From positions 13,123,409 through 13,187,408 of the forward strand of contig OY992839.1 of assembly GCA_963921425.1 (NCBI GenBank): a DNA stretch of 64,000 bases, given 5' to 3'. Below, piece by piece: positions 52,781 to 64,000 of this stretch (within the stretch, counting starts at the first letter, position 1; each line of letters opens with the position of its first letter). The stretch comes from Dryas octopetala (taxonomy: Eukaryota > Streptophyta > Magnoliopsida > Rosales > Rosaceae). Below the pieces are notes generated by a model. It was not told the DNA's origin, did not search any database, and saw only the letters and a list, made by a program, of their open reading frames with translations. The position numbers and the translations under genes are program-made.

Positions 52781-55198
52781 ATGTTAGTTTCAACATGTGA
52801 CATTAATTTATTACAAATATCAACTAATATGCCAATGTATGACAGAAGAAATTCATCCATGTTCATGCTCAGCCACAATCCCATCTACCTCTTCAAACGC
52901 ATTCCCTCTTCTCTTCCATTTTGCTCACTTTCAACTCCCAACTACCTCAACTGTCACCTTGACTCCTTCCTCTCCAACCAAAGCTCTACTCTCCGATCTC
53001 TCTCCCAGTCCCATGCTCTCATTATCACCTCCGGAAACTCAAACAACATTTTCATAGCCGCAAAGCTAATCTCTCTCTATGCGTCTCTCACCCAACCCAT
53101 TTCTTCCACCGAAGTGTTTGCTTCAGTTTGTCTCAAAGATACCTTTCTTTGGAACTCCATAATCAAAACCCATTTTTCCAATGGCGATTACTCGAAAGCC
53201 ATTGGTTTCTTTTCCCAAATGCGAGACTCAGATTTTGCTCCTAACCAATTTACTCTTCCAATGGTGGTTGCCTCATGTGCCGAGTTGATGTGGCTAGACT
53301 ATGGCAAGAATGTTCATGTGGTGGCTTCGAAACTCGGGCTCTTTGCGGGTAATTCAGCAGTTGGGTCTTCTTTTGTGTACATGTATTCGAAGTGTGGTCG
53401 AATGGGGGATGCATCTCTTGTGTTTGAGGAAATTACTGTTAGAGATGTGGTTTGTTGGACCGCGCTTGTAATTGGGTATGTGCAGAATGATGAGAGTGAG
53501 AAGGGTTTGGAGTGTCTTTGTGAGATGCATAGGATCGGTGGCTATGGTGAGAGGCCAAACTTTAGAACATTGGAGGTTGGGCTTCAAGCTTGTGGGGATC
53601 TGGGAGCTTTAGTAGAAGGTAGATGCTTGCATGGTTTTGTGGTAAAAAGTGGAATAGGGTGCTCTGAAGCTGTTAAATCTTTGCTTTTGTCTATGTATTC
53701 CAGATGTGGGACACCTAGTGAATCTTATCTTTCTTTTGGTGAAGTGAAAAATAAGGATCTTCTATCATGGACGTCAGTTATTGGTGTTTATGCTAGATCT
53801 GGGTCAATGGCTAAATGCGTAAGTTTGTATTGGGAAATGCAGGATAGTGGTACTTTCCCAGATGAAATTGTTGTCACTTGCATGCTTTCAGGTTTTAGAA
53901 ATTCCACAAGTATCAATGAAGGAAAGGCCTTCCTTGGATTAATCATAAAGCAAAATTATGCACTTAGTCAAATGGTGCATAGTGCACTATTATCCATGTA
54001 CTGCAAGTTTGGGTTATTGACTCTTGCAGAGAAGCTCTTTAGTAGGATGCAGCATTGGAACAAAGAATATTGTAATGCTATGACTTATGGCTATGGTAAG
54101 ATGGGACTCCATGCAAAATGCGTAGAACTGTTTAGGAAGATGCAACATCTAGGTGTTGAAGCTGATTCTAATAGCTTGGTCTCTGTTATCTGTTCATGTA
54201 ATCAGTTGGGAGTGATCCATCTTGGCCGATCACTTCATTGCTACATAATTAAGGTGTTTATGGATGGCAATGTCTCAGTAGCCAATTCACTCATAGACAT
54301 GTATGGAAAAAGTGGTTATTTGACAATTGCATGGAGAATTTTTTGTGGGATACATAAAGATATTGTAACATGGAACACATTGATCTCATCTTACACTCAC
54401 AATGGGCATTATGATGAGGCCATAGCCCTATATCGTAAAATGATTGTAGAAAACTTGAAGCCCAACCCAGCAACTCTGTTAACAGTGCTTTCAGCTTGCT
54501 CTCATCTCGCATCTCTGGAAGAAGGAGAAAAGGTTCACTGTAACATTAAAGAAAGACAGCTTGAGATCAATTTATCCCTTGCCACTGCATTAGTTGATAT
54601 GTATGCTAAATGTGGGCAACTTGAGAAATCAAGAGAATTGTTCAACTCAATGAAAGAGAGGGATGTTATTTCTTGGAATGTCATGATCTCAGGTTATGCA
54701 ATGCATGGACATTCAGATTCTGCAATAGAAATTTTCCACGAAATGGAAAATTCAAATATTAAACCAAATGAGCTTACCTTCCTTGCTCTTCTGTCAGCCT
54801 GTAATCATTCAGGGCTTGTTGAAGAAGGGAAATATCTGTTTGGTAGAATGCAAGATTATTCTCTAAGACCAATTTTGAAGCACTATGCTTGTATGGTAGA
54901 TATTCTTGCAAGGTCTGGTAATCTGCAAGAAGCTGAAGATTTGGTTCTGTCAATGCCCATTTCTCCTGATGGTGGTGTGTGGGGATCATTGTTGAGTGCC
55001 TGTAAGATTCACAATGAAATTGAGATGGGTCTAAGGGTTGCTAGGCATGCCATAGAATCTGATCCAGAAAATGATGGCTACTATATAGAGCTTTCCAATC
55101 TGTATAGTTCTGTTGGAAGGTGGGAGGAGGCTATAAATGTGAGAAAAATGATGAAGGTAAAGGGCGTGGGAAAGACAACTGGTTGGAGTGTGGTCTAA
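52781..55198 (+). CDS. PPR protein, E class, like At4g39952
   Basis: A single intronless frame of 805 codons, usual for plant PPR genes. The first about 60 residues (several possible starts; the M at the head of MFMLSHNP may be the true one) are basic and serine-rich, fitting mitochondrial import. PLS-type repeats follow (KDTFLWNSIIKTHFSNGDY, DIVTWNTLISSYTHNGHYDE, ATALVDMYAKCGQLEKSREL, DVISWNVMISGYAMHGHSD). The end has the E/E+ pattern (GGVWGSLLSACKIHNEIEMG, YYIELSNLYSSVGRWEEA, GKTTGWSVV) and no DYW deaminase domain. Such proteins bind organelle RNA and usually recruit editing partners; the target here is unknown. It lies 245 bases upstream of the NBP35 start codon on the same strand. Confidence 0.93.
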   Translation: MLVSTCDINLLQISTNMPMYDRRNSSMFMLSHNPIYLFKRIPSSLPFCSLSTPNYLNCHLDSFLSNQSSTLRSLSQSHALIITSGNSNNIFIAAKLISLYASLTQPISSTEVFASVCLKDTFLWNSIIKTHFSNGDYSKAIGFFSQMRDSDFAPNQFTLPMVVASCAELMWLDYGKNVHVVASKLGLFAGNSAVGSSFVYMYSKCGRMGDASLVFEEITVRDVVCWTALVIGYVQNDESEKGLECLCEMHRIGGYGERPNFRTLEVGLQACGDLGALVEGRCLHGFVVKSGIGCSEAVKSLLLSMYSRCGTPSESYLSFGEVKNKDLLSWTSVIGVYARSGSMAKCVSLYWEMQDSGTFPDEIVVTCMLSGFRNSTSINEGKAFLGLIIKQNYALSQMVHSALLSMYCKFGLLTLAEKLFSRMQHWNKEYCNAMTYGYGKMGLHAKCVELFRKMQHLGVEADSNSLVSVICSCNQLGVIHLGRSLHCYIIKVFMDGNVSVANSLIDMYGKSGYLTIAWRIFCGIHKDIVTWNTLISSYTHNGHYDEAIALYRKMIVENLKPNPATLLTVLSACSHLASLEEGEKVHCNIKERQLEINLSLATALVDMYAKCGQLEKSRELFNSMKERDVISWNVMISGYAMHGHSDSAIEIFHEMENSNIKPNELTFLALLSACNHSGLVEEGKYLFGRMQDYSLRPILKHYACMVDILARSGNLQEAEDLVLSMPISPDGGVWGSLLSACKIHNEIEMGLRVARHAIESDPENDGYYIELSNLYSSVGRWEEAINVRKMMKVKGVGKTTGWSVV

Positions 55199-55442
55199 CT
55201 TGTGTAATTGTTTTTCACCCTTGGACTTGATAAGTTTATCCACCTCATATGCACTGAAAGTAGTGGAAAAGGTTGATCCTCATATGTACTGAATTTTGCT
55301 CCTCATGAACTTAGAGGTCCACCCCAGGGTGGCCCAAGTACTGTACATTCAAGCAAACCCACAAATTGACCTAAACGCTACTTTTTAGTCCTTACATAGT
55401 TACATATCTATGACCGACTCTCTCTCTTTGTAAAATACAGGT

Positions 55443-57354
55443 ATGGAGAACGGTGATATTCCTGAAGACGCCAATGAACGTAAGCCTTTCTTCACAATTA
55501 ATGCCTATAAACCCTGAGGATTACTGGGTTTTGTTCAGTTGGGATGTCTTGATTTATACTTGTTATTGTTATTTTTTAAAATTTGTGGGGGTATTTTTCA
55601 GATTGCCCGGGTCCTCAATCCGAGTCTGCGGGAAAATCTGATGCTTGCGAAGGATGCCCGAATCAACAAGTTTGTTCTACTGCTCCAAAGGGCCCTGACC
55701 CAGGTTTCCTTTCTCTCTCTTGTTGCTTATTTGCTACAGCTAGGCTTTGCTTTTGGTCTCCTTTATCTCCAACTTTCAGTTGGATTTGGTTAATTGTTCA
55801 ACTGATTCTTGGGAAATTCTTTCTTTTCTATTGATGTGAGTTGATTAACCATGACCCATTTAGAAGAACAAGCAAAAGTGGATGCTTTATGTGACTTTTA
55901 TGGCATTGATGGTCGCTGATCATGGAGTTTTAAAATGATTTATTTTACTTTTATTTCTCCCTATCTGGCCCTGGTCAAGTTGCGACATCTTAATGATAGC
56001 ATAATTTGTTCACTGAACTGTACTTGATACATTAAGTGAATTTTCTAAACAAAATTTCCTCCATATTCGGCCCTACTCATGTTGTCGCATCTTAATGATA
56101 GACAATTGTTGCACTTCTTATTAGTTACAAGTTGCGGTAATAATTCTTTCTGTATCATAGAACTTAATGTTTGATCAAAGTATGAATTTGATGGTTACAT
56201 TTATCAGTAGCTGGGTTGCTAGTTTTCTTTCTAAGTTTCATTAAGAAATTATTACAAGGCGCCAAATCAATAACCCATCTGTGATTTTCATCCTTTGTGC
56301 AACTGTGCAAGTTTGGTCCCATGCAGACAACAATTTATTTTTATCCTCCTTACTAAAATTCTCTTGAATGACTCAAGAATGATGTGCTTTTATCTTCATG
56401 ATTTGTATATGTGTTTTTGCAGACTTGGTTGCAATTGCAGAAAGGATAGCCAATGTAAAACATAAGATACTGATTTTATCAGGAAAAGGTGGAGTTGGCA
56501 AGAGCACATTCTCTGCCCAGCTTTCATTTGCACTAGCAGCTATGGACTTCCAGGTGGGGCTTCTTGACATTGACATTTGTGGCCCAAGCATCCCAAAGAT
56601 GCTTGGCCTAGAAGGCCAAGAAATCCATCAGAGCAACCTTGGCTGGTCTCTTGTCTATGTTGAGTCCAACCTTGGTGTCATGTCAATTGGGTTTATGCTT
56701 CCAAACCCTGATGATGCTGTTGTATGGAGGGGGCCACGCAAAAATGCATTGATTAAGCAATTTCTGAAGGATGTTTATTGGGGTGAACTTGACTTTTTGG
56801 TAGTTGATGCCCCTCCTGGAACCTCAGATGAGCACATTTCAATTATTCAATACCTAGATGCTGCTGGAATAGATGGTGCAATCATAGTCACCACTCCACA
56901 ACAGGTCTCCCTGATTGATGTTCGGAAAGAAGTTTGTTTCTGCAAGAAAGTTGGAGTTCCGGTTCTTGGGGTTGTTGAGAACATGAGTAGTTTGTGCCAG
57001 CTTGTGATGGATTTCAAATTTTTGAAGATGACAGAGACAGGTGAGCAAGAAGATGTCACAGAATGGTTTAGGGAGATTCTGAGAGAGAGAGTGCCAGAAT
57101 CATTAAATATAATAGCTTCCACTGAAGTGTTTGATAGTAGTGGTGGTGGAGCTGCAAAAATGTGTAGGGAAATGGGGGTACCTTTTCTGGGGAAGGTACC
57201 AATGGACCCCCAGCTTGGCAAGGCTGCTGAAGAAGGTAGATCTTGTTTCATTGATCAGAAAAATGGGGTGAGTGCACCTGCACTGAAGAAAATCATAGAT
57301 CAAATGTTGGAAAATCAGGGGATATCTAGAATGGTGGTAGATGATGCTGCATAG
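55443..57354 (+). CDS. NBP35: Cytosolic Fe-S cluster assembly factor NBP35
   Basis: Exons 55443-55479, 55602-55703 and 56423-57354 join to 356 residues, close to Arabidopsis NBP35 (about 350). The N-terminal ferredoxin-like motif is complete: C14, C28, C31, C37 (C-x13-C-x2-C-x5-C). The deviant Walker A motif GKGGVGKS is at 67-74, followed by [15 protein letters not shown] and [10 protein letters not shown]. The C-terminal C-x2-C pair that yeast Nbp35 carries after ENMSG is absent here ([15 protein letters not shown]), as described for plant NBP35. The protein is a P-loop scaffold that builds 4Fe-4S clusters for cytosolic and nuclear proteins. An AG just before the ATG (TACAG|GTATGG) suggests a spliced leader. 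The third exon encodes most of the protein. Confidence 0.95.
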
Positions 57355-57500
57355 GCGATTGGCATCACCAAGTCATCTTGGCAGATAAAGATTTTGTTTG
57401 TGTTACCTGAATTGTATGAGTATTTTAGTAACACAATTTTCTTGACCATGAATACTTGTAATTATTGTATTAGTGTTTTTCTTCTTTGAAGTTAATTGTT

Positions 57501-57847
57501 ATATAGAGGCTCCTTGGGAATTATATGTGTTGTTGAGGGAAATTTGGAGTTTGTCTTCCAAATTTGCAGAGATGAGATGGTCAAAGGTGAATAGGAAAGC
57601 TAATGGGGTTGCAGATTCAATCTCAAAGCTAGCTAGAAGGAAGATGTGTCCACAGGACTGGGTTTCTCACCCACCATCTTCTATTGTTGGAGTTCTTCTT
57701 TCTGATGGACTTCCTTCTGATTAGCTCGTATATAGAATTCTTTGTATAGCTGTAGTTAATTGTAGTTGATTTGTTTTTCTATTGTCATTTTGTCTTCTCT
57801 TGTAATTGGTTTTTTTGTGAAATGAAATGTTCTTTGGCCAAAAAAAA
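57501..57847 (+). mobile_element. 5'-truncated LINE with target duplication
   Basis: GAAGTTAATTGTT occurs at 57488-57500 and 57848-57860, a perfect 13-bp duplication. The insert ends in a run of A. It encodes the tail of a LINE polyprotein RNase H region: RWSKVNRKANGVADSISKLA, CPQDWVSHPPSSIVGVLLS and DGLPSD before TAG. About 75 C-terminal codons and a 3' untranslated region remain. It begins 146 bases after the NBP35 stop codon, so it probably lies in or just past that gene's 3' untranslated region. Confidence 0.92.
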
Positions 57848-57860
57848 GAAGTTAATTGTT

Positions 57861-59891
57861 GTTTAATTTTGCCTTCTTGAATCATATAATATTTGTATAG
57901 GGTGATTGTCTTTGCATAAAGTCGCGCATCATTTGACCTTCACAGACAAGAAGCATCCTTGATTTTTGCTTTTTAAGCACCATTCGTGGGCATGTTGCAT
58001 ACAAATGCAATTATACAAGAAAAGATTTTAGGAAAATGAATCAAACTTAGGTGTTGGAGCCAGACGAGAACTCCTACTTTAAAGGTACATCGGTTAGGGC
58101 TACTAGATCACGTCAAGTAAGGGTTTTTCGACACTTTAATGCAAACAACCACGACCGGAAAAAATGACCACGTGGCACATAAGTGACATTTTTAATGGGT
58201 AAATTGACATTTCACGTATTGTTTAATTCATATAATGTTAATATGAATAAAATGATTATCCAACAACTGCCCATTTCACCTATTTCCAAACTTAAAACGT
58301 TTGGAAATAAAAAAAGAAATAGAGAATTGAGCAAAGAAATTTTTAGGGTTTTCTTATTCCAACCTTTGGCAGATTTTGCCTTTAAGTTTGTGATTTCATA
58401 GAATTTTGTGCAATTTCATGAAATCTTGCATTTTTTACTGCAAATGAATAACTTGTCGAGTTTTTTTTAGAGAGGATGGAGATCCTCTAAACTATAGTAT
58501 AAGTGGTCCATATATGTTTTATATTCTTGTTTTGGGTGTTTCGATAAGCTGTTATGATATTTTGATGGCATGTTTTAAACTTTAAAGTATGTGTTATGTC
58601 AAATGCTAGCTTATTTTGAGAAGTTGACGTGGAAGTAAAGCTAACTAGTGTTGATGGGTTAACTTGATGTGATCCTGGTACTGTTTTGTGGTGAATGGTT
58701 TTAGACATATGATGACAAATAGTAGTGCTATGTGAATGAAAAAAATTATGTAAAAAATATAATTCTATGACTATATGAGCAAAAGCCCCTATCATGATGA
58801 ATCCTGCTATGTATTGGTGATGAGTATATAACGCATACTGAGTCTAGATTTCCATTTCTAGACTTCATCATCCCAATGCTGATTCGCCTGAATTGGAAAA
58901 TATTGATGTTGGTGAAGGAGAACAGCCTAGAACAGTTGTCAATAGATTTGTGAAGTATAGACCTCATGAACAAAGGCAGAATCAAAAGAGATGATGGTGG
59001 TAAGCCACCAAACGTTTCAAAGAGTGTTTTGTGGAAAGTCACCGACGTTTTCAAAGGGTGTTCGGTAATTGTGAAGGTGATGGTGTTTGGTAAAATTGGG
59101 TGTGTGTGAGCTGTTCGTTAGATTTGAGTAAAGGCATTTTAGGAAAAAGTGTTGGATATGTTAATAATTTTTATAATTTTAAATTTAATGTTGGGTATAT
59201 AAAGTGTATTAGGGATACTGATAGATTTGTTGAAAAAATTCAATGTCAGACCACTATTACATTCTATTACATTTTTCATTAAAATTGAGGGTATTTTGGT
59301 CTTTCTATTTTGGCTGGAGGTTAATGTTCATCATCTTCAGCCTCAAACTTCATATTTTTCAATTTTTATCTTAACTTCACCCTTATTTTTAACTCATCAA
59401 ATTTTCACTAAAATCAACAATATTTAATTTTGAAGTTATGAATCTCCTCTTTACAAATCATATAAAAAGAATTCAAAACAAAGGTATAAAGTTCGAGATA
59501 ATTTGTCACAAAATAGGCTATCCGAAACTACTAAATTTTTTAGAAAATTACAAATTTTCCAAATTTCACCCAACTTTTTTTTCTTTCGAATTCAACACCC
59601 CAAATCAGTTTCTTAAGTTACTAGAAACATATTTATAGCTTACAAATCAATCATCCAACCTCAAAGTAGCCTAGAAATCAAAATGTTCATTAAGAACATA
59701 AACCCCAAAACTAAAAATTACTAAGTGCACCCCAACCCAAAACAAATCTCATGGTGGACTCAAAAAGATCAAAATGTCTGTTAAAAGAGGTCACATGCGA
59801 AGCACATGATTATTTTTGAATGAAAATCTTGACGAAATTGGACGGAGATTTGATATTAAATTTTTTTAAAAAATTAAGGTGTTATATCGAG
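57861..59891. other. AT-rich intergenic DNA
   Basis: No gene is visible. A stretch at 59430-59520 (CTCCTCTTTACAAATCATAT) resembles an arm of the foldback element at 14182-14805 and may be a relative. The rest shows no repeat or long open frame. Confidence 0.4.
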
Positions 59892-60091
59892 NNNNNNNNN
59901 NNNNNNNNNNNNNNNNNNNNNNNNNNNNNNNNNNNNNNNNNNNNNNNNNNNNNNNNNNNNNNNNNNNNNNNNNNNNNNNNNNNNNNNNNNNNNNNNNNNN
60001 NNNNNNNNNNNNNNNNNNNNNNNNNNNNNNNNNNNNNNNNNNNNNNNNNNNNNNNNNNNNNNNNNNNNNNNNNNNNNNNNNNNNNNNNNNN
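59892..60091. other. Assembly gap of 200 N
   Basis: Exactly 200 undetermined bases, probably a placeholder length. The gap hides the N-terminal exon sequence of the PPR gene that starts after it. Confidence 0.99.
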
Positions 60092-62515
60092 AAACACAAC
60101 GTCCACTGCCACTCCTCATTGCTCAACATTCTGCTCTCCAATGGCTTGCTGGGCCCTGCGGAAAAGATCCGAATTTCGATGATTAAGGCTTGCAATTCGG
60201 CCGCCGAACACCCGCTTCGTGCTGGACCTTTTGCGCCGGATGAACCGCGGTGCTCCTCATCATGAATTCAGTTCAAGCTCACTCTCAGGTCCTACAATTT
60301 TCTTTTATTCTCACTGTCTAAGTTTTTACCGATTGAAGATGTGAAAACTTTGTATTTGGAAATGTTGGATGATAAGATTGCGCCAGATATATATACGTTT
60401 AATTCCATGGTATTTGCTTATTGCAACTGGGCAATGTGGTTGAGGCAGACTTGTATGTCATAGGATAGTGCAGGCGGGTTTGAGCCCCATACGATTACTT
60501 ACAATAATTTGATAATGGGGCATTGTAGGAATAAGGATGTGGATAGTGCTTTTCGATTTTTAAGCTAATGCCCCATAAGAGTTGTCGGCCAGATGTGTTT
60601 TCGTATACAATATAATACATGTCTTTGTGAGGCTGATCGGATTGATGAGGCTTTCAAGTTGTTCTCTCACATGGGGGAGGATGATTGTTTTCCAAATATT
60701 TTAACATATACTGTTCTTATTCGTGCATTGTATAGATTAGGAAGGAAATCAGAAGTGATTAATGTAATTAATGAGATGAAAGAGAAGGGTTGCGAACCAG
60801 ATGGTTATACTTATACTGAGCTCATCAGTATCATGTGCAAGGAAAATAAGCTTGATGATGCTAGGAAGTTGCTAAACGGGATGTTAGAGAAAGGGCTTGT
60901 TCCTAGTGTTGTCACATACAATGCATTGATTGATGGGTATTGCAAGAGGGGAACAGTTGAGGCGGCATTTGAGATATTTTCTTTGATGAAAGCTAATAAT
61001 TGTTGTCCAGATGCTTACACATTCAACATATTGATTTATGGGTTTTGTAAAAGGAATAATGTCCACCAGGCAATGGCACTTCTTAATAAGATGCTTGAAC
61101 AGAACCTCTCACCAGACTTGGTTACATATAACTTGTTAATCCATGGGCAGTGTAAAGCAGGTTATTTGGATAGTGCTTATAGGTTGCTTAATTTGATGAA
61201 TCATAGTGGTTTGGTTCCTAACGAGTGGATTTACAATATTTTCATCAACACTCTTTGTAAGAGGGGGAGATTAGAGGAAGCTCAAGCCCTGTTTGATTCT
61301 CTCAAGGAAAAAGGCATCAAGTCGGATGTAGTGACATTTAATGCTTTAATTGATGGTTACTGTAAGGTTGGGAAAATCAATGATGCACGTTCTTTATTTG
61401 ATAGAATGCTTATTGAGGATTGTTTGCCAGATTCATATACTTACTCTGCCTTGATAGATGGGCTGTGCAAAGAGAGGAAAGTAATGGAAGCATCATTAGT
61501 GGTGCAAAAGCTGTTAAGTGCTGGTGTGAAGCCTAACATCAGTGCTTATACAACTCTGATTAACCAAGTGCTGAAAGAAGGTGACTTTGACCATGCTCAT
61601 AGGCTTTTCAATGAGATGCTTTTGGTCGGTAACCAACCTAGTGTCATTACTTACAGTGTATTTATTCATGCATATTGCAGCATAGGGAATATACAAGAAG
61701 CAGAAAAGGTAATGATTAAGATGAATGAAGAAGGACTTGCCCCAGATTCAGTGACTTACACATTTTTAATTGATGCATATGGACGTATGGGATTAATAGA
61801 TTGTGCATTTGATGTTCTTAAGCGTATGTTTGATGCTGATTGCGAGCCTTCTCATCATACCTTTTACTTTTTAATCAAACATCTCTCAAATGGAAAGTCG
61901 GTTAAGACCAACAATGATATACTGGGACTTGATATGGTTTCAAATGTCTCCTTTGTTGGTTTTACTGATTTTTGGAAGACAATGGATTTTGAAATTGCTT
62001 TAGAGCTCTTTGAGAAGATGGTTGCACATGGTTGTGCTCCCAATACCAACACTTTTGGCCAGCTTATAATGGGACTTTGCAAAGCGAGGAACTTGGAAGT
62101 AGCCCAAAAGTTATATAGTCATATGAGAGATATGGGCATATCACCCAGCGAGGATATTTGTAATTCTATTCTTAAATGTTGCTGTGAGTTGCAAGTGTAT
62201 GGAGAGGCAGCATTGCTGGTGGACACTATGTTTGAGCATGGTTATTTACCAGCATTGGAGTCATGCAAGTTGCTTATATGTGGACTTTTTGATGAACAGA
62301 ATCACGAGAAGGCAAATGCCATTTTCTGCAGTATGCTTCTTTGTGGATATAACTATGATGAAGTAGCTTGGAAACTTTTCCTGGATGGTTTAGTTAAGAG
62401 GGGTCATGTCAATAAATGCTCTGAGCTGCTAAGCTTAATGGAGAAGATGGGTTGCCAGCTTCATCCTCAGACATATTCGATGTTGATTGAGGGGATTGAT
62501 GGTTCTTATTTATGA
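60092..62515 (+). pseudogene. P-class PPR gene like At5g65560, 5' part damaged
   Basis: From about 60621 to 62515 the frame is intact for some 630 codons with long P-type PPR repeats of 35 residues (EPDGYTYTELISIMCKENKL, SPDLVTYNLLIHGQCKAGYL, SYTYSALIDGLCKERKV) and the family end QTYSMLIEGIDGSYL. Such proteins bind organelle RNA, one base per repeat. From the gap to 60620 the same protein is readable only in pieces: KHNVHCHSSLLNILLSNG, then VKTLYLEMLDDKIAPDIY, TFNSMVFAYC, LMPHKSCRPDVFSYTI. These lie in different frames, with at least four one- or two-base shifts. The start codon is lost in the gap. Either the gene is a young pseudogene or the sequence next to the gap has indel errors; I cannot decide. 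Confidence 0.85.
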
Positions 62516-63518
62516 TGAAAGTGGCCATTTTCTTGTTGCTCTTGAATTTTGGTGTACACATGGATATTCCAGAGGCTGTTTGTAGCTGTAGTACCTACTC
62601 AAAGTGTACAAGTATTTTTGAAGGTCATGACGCAAGTATATATTTAATATCTGAAGTTTCATTTCGTCATACCTGTATCTTTTTTTATGTTATTTTCTTA
62701 TATTTTTCTTTTTTGGTATTTTAACAAATTCTATGTGTCATTTGGGTTACTTGTTCTTTTTTTTTTTTTGGGTAAATATATTTAGGTTACTCAAATTTTC
62801 TCAAATTACCCTTACTAAAACCCAACACCACATCTCAGAGTCTCACCTAATCTAGCTACTCTCTATACTCAACAAAAACACCCTACACCATCACCATCAC
62901 CATCACCATCTCCTCCCAACCCCAACGACATCACCACCGGATTCAACCCCTGCAGCCGCCACCCCTGCAATTCGTATCATCAAGACGTACTTTACTAGAT
63001 TCTTCTTCATAAATTACGTTGGGCATCTGAGGTAGCCTCTGCCACTTTCTTGATAGAGGGCCAAAAGCATGCCACAAAAGAGTCAACTTAAAAAGAAGGA
63101 TTAAAGTAAAAAGGGTTATCTACTTCTGTGTAAGAATATATGTAAATTGTGCCACAGTTCTGTGTGTTTCTCTGTTTTTCTAGGATTGCCAACTTCAATT
63201 GTATTCAATTAAAAAAGTTGGCAATCCATTTAAGGCTGGATTTGGGTGGGAATTAATTGGAATAGGTTAGAGCTCAACCCACTAATCGACCCAAAGTTAT
63301 TGATTGGATTTCACTCAACCCGACCAAGCTAATGAGCTCAACAGACTAATCCAACCCAATAAAATTTGAATTGGGCCTAGTAAACTTGGCTTTGGTGGAG
63401 GTCCGATTAGAGGGCGAATTAATGGTTCTCAAATTGGGAAAGGAATAGAGTGAGGGAGAGAGAGAGGGCTGTTGGCCAGGTGACGGGATGAAGAGGGTGG
63501 CGGGCGAGGGCTTGGACT
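62516..63518. other. 3' flank of the PPR locus
   Basis: T-rich DNA to 62770, then a CAC/CAT-rich block (repeated ACCATC at 62885-62912). A small perfect hairpin with GGATTGCCAACTT arms sits at 63183-63227. No gene is visible. Confidence 0.45.
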
Positions 63519-63764
63519 TGAAGAAATTTAGGTATTCATTCTAAAATTAATTGGCAATAAGAGGAGTAGTTCAAACCTTTATAAAGCCACTAGCAAGGCC
63601 CTCACAATTTATATTGGGTGATGTGGGAGCACGTGTGGCCGTTAGGCGCATCACGTGGATAACCTGCTTTGATACCATGAAGAAATCTAGACATTCATCT
63701 CAAAACTAATTGGTAATGGGAGAAGTAGACCAAACTCTTATAAGCCACTAGCAAGGCTCTCACA
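63519..63764 (-). mobile_element. TRIM element, second and older copy
   Basis: Direct repeats of about 88 bp (63519-63606 and 63678-63764) start TGAAGAAAT on the plus strand. On the minus strand the repeat ends in TTCA and is followed by TGGTATCAAAGC, a primer-binding site for initiator tRNA-Met with one difference. The 71-bp inside contains CCACACGTGCTCCCAC, also present in the TRIM at 39455-39819, so both derive from related elements. The repeats differ clearly more than in the other copy, and no matching target duplication was found, so it is older or eroded. No coding capacity. Confidence 0.8.
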
Positions 63765-64000
63765 TCTTCAATGGTGATGGGATGATGTGCTTTTTTTTTT
63801 TTTAATAATATTTTTTGTTTTTTAATTTTTAATTAGAAAAGAATGGTACTACATGGTTGGGAGTTGGGTATAGAAATCATGTTTGTTTTTTTTTTTTTTA
63901 ATAACTAATATGTCTTTATTTGTCAATTTACATTAGAATAAAATAAAAAATTATATGTTTATTAAATTGTTGGAGCTATTGATGAATTCGTTGGGGCTAA

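Noticed and set aside
52781-55198. A DYW deaminase domain at the end of the intronless PPR protein
   Set aside because: The frame ends with the E/E+ region at GWSVV. No HxE or CxxC deaminase motif is present, and the next gene begins soon after.
59820-60265. Open frames that run through the N block
   Set aside because: The undetermined bases have no stops, so the frames are artefacts of the gap.

Overview
This is nuclear DNA from a flowering plant, very probably a eudicot. The genes have GT-AG introns, the non-coding DNA is AT-rich, and three separate pentatricopeptide-repeat (PPR) loci and many small plant-type transposons are present. Gene content suggests a rosid (I suspect Rosaceae), but the sequence does not prove that. 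A run of 200 N at 59892-60091 marks a scaffold gap.

Layout. 1-459: 3' end of an unrecognised gene. 0.9-7.3 kb: a block of non-autonomous DNA transposons. 7.7-11.6 kb (+): a four-exon VTT/TMEM41-like membrane protein. 14.0-20.9 kb (-): a seven-exon calcium-dependent protein kinase of the CPK4/CPK11 type. 23.2-26.3 kb (-): a three-exon stand-alone subtilase propeptide inhibitor (SPI-1 type). 27.9-35.1 kb (-): a nine-exon EDRF1-like protein. 35.3-40.6 kb: transposon-rich DNA with an intact TRIM element. 40.6-44.0 kb (-): a PPR gene like At1g71210, broken by point lesions and by a Harbinger-type MITE. 44-50.6 kb: foldback elements, a truncated PPR copy and exon fragments. 50.8-52.4 kb (+): a possible 38-residue microprotein gene. 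52.8-55.2 kb (+): an intronless E-class PPR gene like At4g39952. 55.4-57.4 kb (+): NBP35, a cytosolic Fe-S scaffold ATPase. 57.5-57.85 kb: a 5'-truncated LINE. 60.1-62.5 kb (+): a P-class PPR gene like At5g65560 with a damaged 5' part beside the gap. 63.5-63.8 kb (-): a second TRIM element.

The intact genes cover calcium signalling (CPK), membrane and lipid traffic (VTT), control of subtilases (SPI-1), Fe-S assembly (NBP35) and organelle RNA processing (PPR). Apart from local gene order they do not form one pathway. From memory, the Arabidopsis counterparts of CPK11 and EDRF1 are adjacent (At1g35670/At1g35660), as are those of the VTT and SPI-1 genes (At1g71940/At1g71950). Here the two pairs are interleaved.

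I found no wholly new system. The best leads are the PPR gene whose 887-codon frame returns when the MITE and an 8-bp duplication are subtracted, the two PPR 5' copies with complementary damage, four foldback elements with 9-bp target duplications or likely ones, and the microprotein candidate.
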